From NCBI GenBank assembly GCA_021771675.1, contig JAETOP010000017.1:1-44995 (forward strand): a DNA stretch of 44,995 bases, in the 5' to 3' direction. The stretch comes from Oscillospiraceae bacterium. Its GTDB lineage: Bacteria > Bacillota_A > Clostridia > Oscillospirales > Oscillospiraceae. The translations under genes and the position numbers were made by a program. Shown in pieces: positions 24,496-31,222 of the stretch. Under the pieces are notes generated by a model. The model worked only from the letters and a program-made list of their open reading frames with translations, was not told where the DNA came from and searched no databases. Every line of letters starts with the position of its first letter. The first letter of the stretch is position 1.

Positions 24496-26079
24496 TTGAC
24501 TGCACTGATCATGACGCAAGATGCGCAATTTGCTGAAAAAATCCGTGGAATCATCGAACAGAAACACCGTGATTTTGACGAGGTCTGTATCTTCCCTGAG
24601 ATCCCCGATGTCCCATCCCTGAAAATCAATCCGAAGGGATGTCTTCTCCTCTGGGATTGCACATTGCCGGAAACACCAATAGCCCTGGTGAATCAACTAA
24701 TCAAGTATAAAATTATCTATTCCGTCATTCTCTTCGTTCAAAAGGAAACTTGCGACTGGCTCCGTAAGGGCATGGAGATTCAGGCCTCCGATGTTCTCAA
24801 CAGGGAGATTTTAGAAGCGCCATTGGATGCTGCGATCCGAAAGGCGGAGGGAGAGCTCCATGAAAAATGGATTGTTGCCATGAAATTGAAGACGTTCCGA
24901 CAGGTTCGGTTTGCAGTGGTCGGTGGTGTGATGCGGGGAATGCTGATGCATTCGCCCAATTTAGTGGATCTGGAGATGCTTCAGGAACTGGGGCAGGTTC
25001 CTTGGGTAAACAGACCCGGATGGCTGATAATGATTCATCTGACAAACCGGGCGGAACATCCGGAAATGGAGCGTACAATGATCAGCAGTGCCATAGGCAA
25101 CATTACGGAGGAGATATTTCTTCCGCTGAACGAGATGCGTGCCATGGCTTGGATGGGGGATGATTTGTTTGCTCTTTTTTTACAGAACCGCGGTGGGATC
25201 GAACCGGAAAGAATCAAGATCGTAGATAACCTTCAGTTGATAAGGAAATATCTGGGTCAATATCTGAACTGGCATGTCAATATGTATGTAGCAACCTTTC
25301 GGCGGGTCTTGGATACGCCCTCAATTTGGGAAGATTTAGATAAATACAGAAAAGAGAACATCTCCCTGTTTCCTGGTATTTTCCTTCTGGATGATTGGCA
25401 CGCAGAAGCGCGCGGTGAAGAGGCATCCGGAGTACAGTATCTGCGGAAGTTCCTGATAGACGGATATGCTGACATCATCGAGAAAGAAAGCAACAATTAT
25501 CTGACAGTGCTGATAAACAGCGGAAAGGCCAGCCGCAGTACATTGAGAAATTTCTATCAGGAATACCTCAAGATGGTATATTCCGTCATGTGGGAAAAGG
25601 GGTGGAATGCGGCGGAATTGTTTCGTACGGAAGAGGAACTGGAGCTCATGAACAATGCTCCTAACAATATCGCCAAAATGAAGCAGTTCTTGCACCATGT
25701 ATCAGAGTACTTCCTGGCCCGGCAAACCGAGCGGAATCCCAAAACAACGGTGCAGCTTGTTTGTCAGTATATTGCGGATCACTATGCCGAGCCGCTGACT
25801 CGGGAGGTACTGGCGGAATATGTTCATCTGAACCCGGATTACCTGACCCGAATTTTCCGAAAGGAAACCGGCGTTGCACTGAAGGACTTCATTATTCACA
25901 AACGTTTGGAAGCTGCTCAGATGCTTCTTCGGGGTACCACACTGCAAATCAGTGAGATCGCAGAAATGGTGGGCTACGGTAATTATTCTTATTTCACCCA
26001 GAACTATCGCAGGGAGTTCGGGATCACACCCAAACAGGAGCGTGATCAGAATTCGTCGAATGTATTGATCTGGGATTGA
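24496..26079 (+). CDS. AraC-family regulator with receiver-like N-terminus
   Basis: A 527-residue regulator starting at TTG 24496 after AAGGAGGAAA. The C-terminal ~100 residues (CQYIADHYAEPLTREVLAEY...MVGYGNYSYFTQNYRREFGITPKQERD) are a standard double helix-turn-helix AraC domain. The first ~110 residues have receiver-like spacing: LIMTQDAQFAEKIRGII, a LLLWDC strand with an Asp where a phosphoacceptor would sit, and SVILFV. The usual acidic DD pair is reduced to QD and the conserved Lys is not evident, so phosphorylation may be lost. The middle ~300 residues are helical without a recognised domain, as in YesN-like regulators. It lies directly downstream of the sulfatase locus, so control of that locus is likely but unproven. 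No histidine kinase is adjacent. Confidence 0.85.
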   Translation: MTALIMTQDAQFAEKIRGIIEQKHRDFDEVCIFPEIPDVPSLKINPKGCLLLWDCTLPETPIALVNQLIKYKIIYSVILFVQKETCDWLRKGMEIQASDVLNREILEAPLDAAIRKAEGELHEKWIVAMKLKTFRQVRFAVVGGVMRGMLMHSPNLVDLEMLQELGQVPWVNRPGWLIMIHLTNRAEHPEMERTMISSAIGNITEEIFLPLNEMRAMAWMGDDLFALFLQNRGGIEPERIKIVDNLQLIRKYLGQYLNWHVNMYVATFRRVLDTPSIWEDLDKYRKENISLFPGIFLLDDWHAEARGEEASGVQYLRKFLIDGYADIIEKESNNYLTVLINSGKASRSTLRNFYQEYLKMVYSVMWEKGWNAAELFRTEEELELMNNAPNNIAKMKQFLHHVSEYFLARQTERNPKTTVQLVCQYIADHYAEPLTREVLAEYVHLNPDYLTRIFRKETGVALKDFIIHKRLEAAQMLLRGTTLQISEIAEMVGYGNYSYFTQNYRREFGITPKQERDQNSSNVLIWD

Positions 26080-26290
26080 TGCTGGAGGTGCCATCTTGAA
26101 AAAAGGAGATGACTTCCAGAATTAACCGTGCTTTTGAATCTTACCTTGGCATCGTTCATTGAATGGCTGTCGTTCAGCGAGTCAATACTACCAAAAACGG
26201 GTTCCAGATTTCTGGCACATCGGCGGCCTTTACTCCCTCGGCATCAGAGTCAACAGCACTCACACCTTTTACAAAGGGTGATGTGAATGA
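26080..26290. other. Degenerate stretch, no gene called
   Basis: No complete gene is seen. A short plus-strand reading (FWHIGGLYSLGIRVNSTHTF) around 26205-26273 looks protein-like but is bounded by stops and matches nothing I recognise. The area appears to be decayed accessory DNA leading into the DUF6809 remnant. Confidence 0.4.
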
Positions 26291-26602
26291 AGGAAAAATC
26301 TCAAAAAGCTGCGGCAGTACATTGCTGCAAAACCAATCCACTTCGATGAAGACTGCGGCCATCCGGCGCCGGACTCGCTGTACTGGCACTACGCAGAATG
26401 CCACAACATGCGTATTGATGCAACCAGAGAGGCTTACCACGCACTGAACGAATGCCTGGGTGACCTGTCCCTTCCGGAGAACGGCCAGGTATTTACGCTG
26501 GTTGGTACCCTCTGCGCCGAGTATGAGTGGATTGCCTTTTTTGCTGGACTCCGGCTGGGTGCGTAGCTGATGTTGGAACTCACGGAAGATAACGAAAAGT
26601 AA
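26291..26602 (+). pseudogene. DUF6809-like gene with in-frame TAG
   Basis: The frame reads IHFDEDCGHPAPDSLYWHYAE...LNECLGDLSLPEN and ends AEYEWIAFFAGLRLGA, then TAG at 26564-26566, then LMLELTEDNEK and TAA at 26600-26602. Relatives read through here as LRLGAQLMLEL, so the stop is best explained as CAG to TAG. There is also no good start: a stop (26288-26290) sits just ahead of the frame and the first ATG is well inside the conserved region. Small DUF6809 proteins are of unknown function and frequent in clostridial mobile regions. A terminator follows at once. Confidence 0.55.
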
Positions 26603-26607
26603 AAAAG

Positions 26608-26650
26608 GACTCAGGTCAGCAGAAGCCTATCTGCCAGCCTGAGTCTTTTT
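26608..26650. terminator. Bidirectional terminator
   Basis: GACTCAGG (26608-26615) pairs with CCTGAGTC (26638-26645) around a loop that can pair further (CAGCAG/CTGCC). A-run 26601-26606 and T-run 26645-26650 flank it, so it can stop transcripts from both sides. Confidence 0.8.
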
Positions 26651-26670
26651 CATAATTATTTATACCATTG

Positions 26671-26766
26671 TTATGATTTCCATGCCGTCCATGAGGGTAA
26701 ATCGATACGCTCATCAGCGTAAATGGTCACATGATCTACCGGGGTGTTCCGGCGATTTTCACGCAT
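26671..26766 (-). CDS. 31-codon ORF, possible recombinase C-terminal remnant
   Basis: The frame from ATG 26766 reads MRENRRNTPVDHVTIYADER and ends at TAA 26671. Its ATG overlaps the stop of the preceding gene (ATGCGTGA), suggesting coupling. The text NTPVDHVTIYADERI resembles the extreme C-terminus of large serine recombinases, and a single added base would change the tail to FTLMDGMEI, the usual recombinase ending. It is therefore either a tiny gene or a frameshifted recombinase scrap. Confidence 0.35.
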   Translation of the reverse strand: MRENRRNTPVDHVTIYADERIDLPSWTAWKS

Positions 26767-26968
26767 TCGGCTCCGAGCCGTATTTGTGGATGGCATCTAA
26801 AATGGATTCCTGTTCCTCTTTGCTGATTCCCAGCGTTGCCAGTGCTTCCCGTGTCCCGCAGTCAGGGCAGATCAGGGTTTCGTTATCCACCCGGCTCAGC
26901 GCGGGAAGCCCATGGTAGGTGCAGCCGCAGCGGGGGAAAATCGCAATGTGTATAGATGCTGGTTTCAT
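26759..26968 (-). CDS. 69-residue zinc-ribbon-like small protein
   Basis: A small protein with CGC near residue 14 and CPDCG near residue 34 (RVDNETLICPDCGTREAL), a pattern that could bind zinc, followed by a helix (LGISKEEQESILDAIHKYG). Similar small proteins are common in clostridial integrative elements and have no assigned function. Its ATG overlaps the stop of the upstream gamma-glutamylcyclotransferase frame (ATGA), so the two were once one operon. Confidence 0.6.
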   Translation of the reverse strand: MKPASIHIAIFPRCGCTYHGLPALSRVDNETLICPDCGTREALATLGISKEEQESILDAIHKYGSEPNA

Positions 26969-27433
26969 TTCAAAATCTCCATGGTATCGTTCAAGGCTGC
27001 TGCCAACACTTCTTCGTCAAAGCCAAAATCAGCGTAACCTCTGCGGCAGGTGTTCATATAGGCGTATGAGGGGATTCCTGGCAGGCGCTCCTCGTGCATG
27101 ATGTACAGAAAACGCCCTGCATCGGTGTTTTCTCACGGTCTTGATGCCGGCGTAGGTGATGTCCAGTTCGGTTTTGTAGTAGAAGTGCGGATACCCTTCA
27201 AAGCAGTCAAGCCGTTTTTCGTCATCCTCCGTCACACTCCACACCCCAACCGGAACCCGATATCCGTCCGCTTTCTCGATGGTCAGGTAGGAGCCGGTTT
27301 TGCTTCCCTTAAACAGGAGCCGGTAGCCTTCCAGTTCTGCGGTGCCCAGCGGAACGGCACCGGGGCAACGGTAGCGCATCTGCCCCATGTTCAGGTTGCT
27401 TCCGTAGGCAAGGTAGTATCGTTTTTTACCCAT
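26965..27433 (-). pseudogene. Gamma-glutamylcyclotransferase-like gene with frameshift
   Basis: The 5' part from ATG 27433 reads KKRYYLAYGSNLNMGQMRYRCPGA, the YGSNL signature of the GGCT/AIG2 fold, and continues through DGYRVPVGVWSVTEDDEKRLDCFEGYPHFYYK with the expected catalytic Glu. At about 27130, in a run of four A residues, the frame changes. The other frame continues NTDAGRFLYIMHEERLPGIP, then SYAYMNTCRRGYADFGF and stops at 26965. Removing one A restores a normal full-length protein. As it stands the product would end in an unrelated tail at 27029. The gene would cleave gamma-glutamyl peptides or amines. A sequencing error in the homopolymer cannot be excluded. Confidence 0.75.
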
Positions 27434-27517
27434 CTCAAGTTCATCCTTTCCGAAGGGATCACCCTTCTACCACCGAAAGCCCGCACCGTGGCGGGTTCGG
27501 GGCATAAGGCTGATTCC

Positions 27518-27631
27518 TTACGCTCTGCCGTGCCGGAAGGAGGCATCTCCGGCCAGCCTCTTGGTCAGGACTTCTCTTGCGGTGGCGAATTCCTCGCCAA
27601 TGAATCCCAGGCGCAGGAGCCAGGTTCTCAT
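27518..27631 (-). pseudogene. 37-codon C-terminal fragment of an accessory protein
   Basis: The minus-strand frame reads LLRLGFIGEEFATAREVLTK and ends DASFRHGRA. The phrase resembles the C-terminus of a small 'virulence-related' accessory protein of clostridial elements; the match is from memory and weak. Its upstream part is replaced by the transposase remnant at 27630. Confidence 0.3.
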
Positions 27632-28036
27632 GGAGAAAAAGATTTCCACAGAGGAAGGGATTCTGCTTCGAATCAACCGTTCCATCCAGTCGGAGGGTGT
27701 TTTTGCAATGATTAAAGAGGATATGAACTTCCGGCGTTTTCTGACGCGGGGGAATTCCAATGTCATGGTAGAATGGTATCTTGTGAGCATGGCCTATAAC
27801 CTTCTGAAGCTGCATCATAAAATGCAAACAGGCCGGTTGGGAAGACATCTGGTTGTCCCGGCCATTGCATAGCGTTTCCAAAAGTAAAAACAGCACACTT
27901 TTTTGAGAGGCAAACCCTGCCCCTCTGGATAAGTGCGCTGTTTTTTCCGTTTTTAGTCAACTTTTTCCACAGCCTTGCGCAAAAAAGTGGGCTGCCCCTC
28001 TTGATTTTCGCAAATCATTTTGAGACAGCCCCTTGT
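27630..28036 (+). mobile_element. 3' remnant of an IS1182-type insertion sequence
   Basis: The frame 27630-27872 encodes only the end of a transposase: ISTEEGILLRINRSIQSEGV, then FAMIKEDMNFRRFLTRG, then a YNLLKLHHKMQ block, which is the C-terminal signature of IS1182-family transposases. The upstream catalytic part is absent. Downstream, a palindrome around GATTTTCGCAAATC (28003-28016) with GGGCTG (27989) and CAGCCC (28026) on its outside ends in GACAGCCCC near 28032, resembling an IS end. No left end was found. Confidence 0.65.
27887..27944. terminator. Long hairpin with flanking A- and T-runs
   Basis: AAAACAGCACACTT (27887-27900) pairs with AAGTGCGCTGTTTT (27931-27944), one mismatch in 14, with an inner AGAGG/CCTCT stem. 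It lies within the IS remnant, after the transposase stop, and would terminate in both directions. Confidence 0.7.
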
Positions 28037-28074
28037 TTTATCTTGGAATATGGGGCTCAAAGAGCGTAACCACT

Positions 28075-28495
28075 CTAAAAAAGTGACGGCATAATGTGGT
28101 AAAGATAGGTATCGGATGCGCTCAAGGTATGCATGCCGCCGATCATCATGGAGCAGCTGGTATTCTCGCCAACAATGAACAAATCGTTGTATTCCAGCAG
28201 AGATTTTGCTTGATTCGTGGAGATGTCAAAGGCCTCATCGTCAGAGCCGGTGGCAATGAACAGCATAACGTCATCCTTGCCAAAGCCCTGAGCTGCCACG
28301 GCATCATACAGCACAGCGGATAGGTCTCTGTTCAGAATGCCGGAGGTGCCGCCTTCTCCGTCATCCCAGCAGGCTTCGCTGATGGGCAGGAACCATTTAA
28401 AGGCCCGCAGCATCAGATGCCTGGGCGAAAGTGGGGAGCATGGAAAATGTAAGCGCCATCCAAATCAGCGCTGCTGCGATCCAGCGCCTTGTCAT
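28075..28495 (-). pseudogene. Secreted esterase with internal deletion
   Basis: ATG 28495 begins a clean signal peptide (MTRRWIAAALIWMALTFSML, then PTFAQA) that stops after DAAGL at about 28412. In the next frame the C-terminal part of an alpha/beta-hydrolase-fold esterase follows: FLPISEACWDDGEGGTSGIL, DAVAAQGFGKDDVMLFIATG, and GGMHTLSASDTYLYHIMPSLF with a likely catalytic His. The nucleophile-elbow region between them is missing. The start overlaps the stop of the upstream foldase gene (ATGA), showing an operon. The gene appears dead through an out-of-frame internal deletion. Confidence 0.7.
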
Positions 28496-29631
28496 TCTGC
28501 CTCCGAAGCATAGATGATTTCAGCCGCTTCCTTCAATTGCTCCAGTCGAGCCTGGATTTTGGAAGCGCTTCGCTCCGCATTCAGCTCTTCCCGCAGTGCC
28601 GCTGCAAGACTGTCAGTCAGCTCTGCTGCACCCTCTGAAATATCTCGCAGATAATAGAAAATGTGCACATTGTCGCCAAACACAACCGGCTGGGAATAAT
28701 CGCCAGGTTTCTGCATATTCTCCCCGAATGCGGCCTGCTTGAAGTCATCTTCCCAAAGAATGGAATCCGGATGAACCTGATAGCCTGTCTCATAGAAACT
28801 TTCAGAATCGAAAGCACTGTCCTCGCCGTATTCGGCAATCAGGGTCTCAAAGCGCTCGCCCTGCTCCAGCCGGGCATAAATATCATCCGTCTTTTCCCGG
28901 ACAGAGGCCAGCTTGGCCGCATCATCCTCCCCCTGGGCGGAAAGCATGATTTGAAGAATGGCACGGTAGCCGCCTGGACGATACCAGACCTCCTGGCCGC
29001 TTGAAAGGGCGGTTTCAAAGGCGGGCACGTCATTTTCATAGGCAGACTTGCTCTCCTCCACACGCTGGGCATAGCCCTGCTGGATATCTTCATCCGTCAC
29101 CTCGGGTTCGCCCTCCATCAGCCATTGCTCATACTTTTCAGAAGCCAGCGCATTGCGGTAATAATTCTCCAGATATTCCAGGGTATAACCGCTGCCGCTC
29201 AGGTAGGTCTGGGCCAAATCCGCGGCCGTCATGCCAACATCTTCCGTTCCATCCAGGTACTCAGTAAAGTAAGCCTCATACTGCTTCAAAAGGTTTTCCA
29301 AAGAAGCCTGTGCCACAGCAGAAATGGCAGATTCCTCATCCTCCGACATATCATAGCAGCCCTGAGCGGTCATGTCCTGGGTCAAAAGGTGATCATCCAC
29401 CAGCTCCTCCAAGGCGGAGGCTCGAATAACCTCCAAAACGCTCTCATCCGTACCATCAATGCCATACTGGCTCACCCGGGCGCTGATGGTATCGATCATG
29501 TCATCCAGCTCCGATTGGGCAATTACTTCTCCGTTTACTGTAACCACCGTCTGTTCCTCAATGGCCAGGGCCGTCAGACTGCATGACAGCAGCATCAGCA
29601 CCGCCAGCAGCCAGCTTATCAGCTTCTTCAT
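28492..29631 (-). CDS. Exported PrsA/SurA-like foldase
   Basis: A 379-residue exported protein. MKKLISWLLAVLMLLSCSL is a signal peptide (either cleaved after ALA or lipidated at the Cys in LLSC). Then comes TVVTVNGEVIAQSELDDMID, the usual opening of the SurA/trigger-factor-like chaperone domain, with the helical N-domain to about residue 200. A parvulin-like stretch follows (YRAILQIMLSAQGEDD...ARLEQGERFETLIAEYGEDSA...KPGDYSQPVVFGDNVHIFYYLRDI), weak in the catalytic residues. The C-terminal helix is long and charged. It would help fold secreted proteins such as the nearby GH3 enzymes. Start 29631 is chosen because the earlier start (29730) lacks a signal peptide and lies over the candidate operator. 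Confidence 0.8.
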   Translation of the reverse strand: MKKLISWLLAVLMLLSCSLTALAIEEQTVVTVNGEVIAQSELDDMIDTISARVSQYGIDGTDESVLEVIRASALEELVDDHLLTQDMTAQGCYDMSEDEESAISAVAQASLENLLKQYEAYFTEYLDGTEDVGMTAADLAQTYLSGSGYTLEYLENYYRNALASEKYEQWLMEGEPEVTDEDIQQGYAQRVEESKSAYENDVPAFETALSSGQEVWYRPGGYRAILQIMLSAQGEDDAAKLASVREKTDDIYARLEQGERFETLIAEYGEDSAFDSESFYETGYQVHPDSILWEDDFKQAAFGENMQKPGDYSQPVVFGDNVHIFYYLRDISEGAAELTDSLAAALREELNAERSASKIQARLEQLKEAAEIIYASEAE

Positions 29632-29665
29632 AGAAGTCACTCCGTTTCTCTTTGAAATTAAAACA

Positions 29666-29671
29666 ATTGTA
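29666..29671 (-). promoter_or_regulatory. Probable -10 of the foldase gene
   Basis: TACAAT on the minus strand, 35 bases ahead of the start. No good -35 lies 17 bases upstream, as expected for an activator-dependent promoter. The GGAAAATCC motif is 45 bases further upstream. Confidence 0.4.
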
Positions 29672-29716
29672 TCACAGCTTTTCGGGATTGGATTATCAGA
29701 TTTCCACCCTTCTTGA

Positions 29717-29730
29717 GGAAAATCCAGCAC
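29717..29730 (+). promoter_or_regulatory. Candidate operator copy A (GGAAAATCCAGCAC)
   Basis: One of five related sites in the right half of the window, each upstream of a minus-strand gene. This one lies upstream of the foldase gene at about the same distance from the -10 as copy C before the CBM9-like gene. Confidence 0.5.
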
Positions 29731-29735
29731 AAAAA

Positions 29736-29763
29736 AGCGGCGGCGGGAGCAAGTCCCGCCGCC
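29736..29763 (-). terminator. Terminator of the GH3 pseudogene transcript
   Basis: GGCGGCGGGA (29739-29748), loop GCAAG, TCCCGCCGCC (29754-29763); on the minus strand it is followed by GC and six T residues. It separates the pseudo-GH3 from the foldase operon. Confidence 0.85.
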
Positions 29764-29783
29764 AAGGGGTACTACGTTGCGAA

Positions 29784-30522
29784 TTACTCGGTGATGGTGA
29801 TGGTGCCGGTCTGGCCGCCGATGTCGATGATGTACTCACCGGCCTCCAGGGTCAGTTCCATCTGAAGCACACGCCAGCTGCCGCCTTCAACGGTCATGAT
29901 CTTCTCAGCCACAACCTCGCCGTTGGCCTTGGCCTGGGCGATGGTGAAGCCGTCCGCACCATTGTTGCGCAGCAGAGCGTACACGGTGAAGGGCTCGCCG
30001 GCCTTAGCAGTCTGGACACTGTCAACAACAGTCTGGATGCTGCCGGAGCTGCCTTCCTCTTCCCGCTCCTCCTGGACGATGGGCAGAATCAGGCAGGAAT
30101 ACTGGAAGTCAGGATCCTGGCCATAGCTCATGCCGAACTGATAAGTAACCATGGGATCGCCGTAGTTGTTGGGAGCGGCATGGTTGGGATCGTCCTCCAT
30201 CAGAGCCTGGACGATGATACGGACATAGTTGGGAGCGCCCTGGTCGCCCGCCAGATCCTTCCACTGGGCGTTATCGCTCAGGGCGTCACGGGCAATTTCC
30301 TTGGTGATGATGCCGCCGGGCTCCTTGTCGCCGAAGATCAAGTCAGCATAAATCCAAGGAGAGGTACCGGTCACAAAGCCGCCCTCGGTGGAACCATGGT
30401 CAGCAGCCTGGCTGTAGGGCAGGTACAGCACGGCATCGGCATTGGTCAGAACATACTCGGTAGGATCGGTGCCATTCAGGGTCATAACAATGGGCTTACC
30501 GTAGTAGTGACAGTTTCTTCAT
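29784..30522 (-). pseudogene. Secreted GH3 enzyme with large internal deletion
   Basis: ATG 30522, preceded by GAAAGGAGTA, starts MKKLSLLR and stops after eight codons. In another frame, from GKPIVMTLNG on, the last ~235 residues of a GH3 enzyme continue to 29784: ADHGSTEGGF, YADLIFGDKEPGG, YQFGMSYGQDPDFQ, and the final domain RNNGADGFTIAQAK...MTVEGGSWRVLQMEL. These match the C-termini of the two intact secreted GH3 proteins at 35046 and 40603 block by block. The whole catalytic barrel and the rest of the signal peptide are gone, with the join inside codon 8. If an internal ATG (30485) were used, only a barrel-less C-terminal domain without export signal would be made. Confidence 0.8.
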
Positions 30523-30681
30523 GTGGGGGTACTCCTTTCTCTCGCTTGGACAAAATATACATCCACGTGCCGAAGCACGCAAACGACCTTTTACTCCCCA
30601 AGTTTAGCACTGCATTTTCCGATTCTTCTCGTAAATTCAAATACCGCTGCCATAAAATTTCCTTCATTCCAAATTAAACCA

Positions 30682-30695
30682 GGAAAATCCCACAC
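30682..30695 (+). promoter_or_regulatory. Candidate operator copy B (GGAAAATCCCACAC)
   Basis: Same motif as copies A, C and D, 160 bases upstream of the pseudo-GH3 start. Its survival suggests the promoter of the dead gene is still intact. Confidence 0.5.
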
Positions 30696-30784
30696 GAGAA
30701 ATAGGAAAAACAAGCAGGATCGCTATTGAGTACCCTGCCCAAAAGAGCGGCGCCGGATATTTTTTTGTGCATATCGGCTCATCT

Positions 30785-30852
30785 CTGCCAATTCGTACGG
30801 AGCTGGCCTGTAGTCGTTACCCCCGAGTTCAGCCCGGTAGCGTTCCTGCGGA
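30785..30852 (-). repeat. ~67-bp intergenic repeat, copy 1
   Basis: The minus strand reads CTACCGGGCTGAACTCGGGG, then GTAACGACTACAGG and CGTACGAATTGGCAG. Copy 2 (34902-34968) is the same sequence on the plus strand at roughly 75-80% identity by eye. Together they flank the VTC-DUF4956-CotH operon in inverted orientation. Confidence 0.7.
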
Positions 30853-30890
30853 GGGATGTTGAATGCTGAAGGGAAACGGTTTGAAGAGTA

Positions 30891-31129
30891 AAGGCTCCCC
30901 TGTATAAGGCAATGTCATCAACTTAATGATTCTACTGTAGGGGAGGCTATTAGCCTCCTGCGCAGAACAATCCCCAAAACGGCACCAAGTCAGGCAAATC
31001 CGTATCATTTTCCATTTGCCGGCTCCATTCACCGGAACACTCAAAAACCGTTACGAAAGCGGGAGGCTAATAGCCTCCCCTACGGGATGTCTTAACAGTT
31101 GACGACATTGCTGTATAAGGGGGAGCCTT
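30891..31129. repeat. MITE-like palindromic element with ~71-bp inverted arms
   Basis: The left arm (30891-30962) runs from AAGGCTCCCC through GGCAATGTCATCAACTT to GGGGAGGCTATTAGCCTCC. The right arm (31059-31129) is its reverse complement with a handful of mismatches and small indels. About 96 bases lie between the arms. Each arm also contains the 17-base palindrome GGAGGCTATTAGCCTCC. No protein is encoded. Size, long terminal inverted repeats and lack of genes fit a MITE or a structured-RNA-like element. Confidence 0.75.
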
Positions 31130-31222
31130 CCTCAAAAGCCATCACCTTCCACCATTCAACGCACCGCCTAACAGCAATTTGTTGATAAAAGATGATGGGC
31201 CAAAACAGCATTCATGGATTTG

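Noticed and set aside
26163..26447. 94-codon plus-strand frame overlapping the DUF6809 remnant
   Set aside because: Serine/threonine-rich text in the wrong frame; the DUF6809 frame explains the sequence better.
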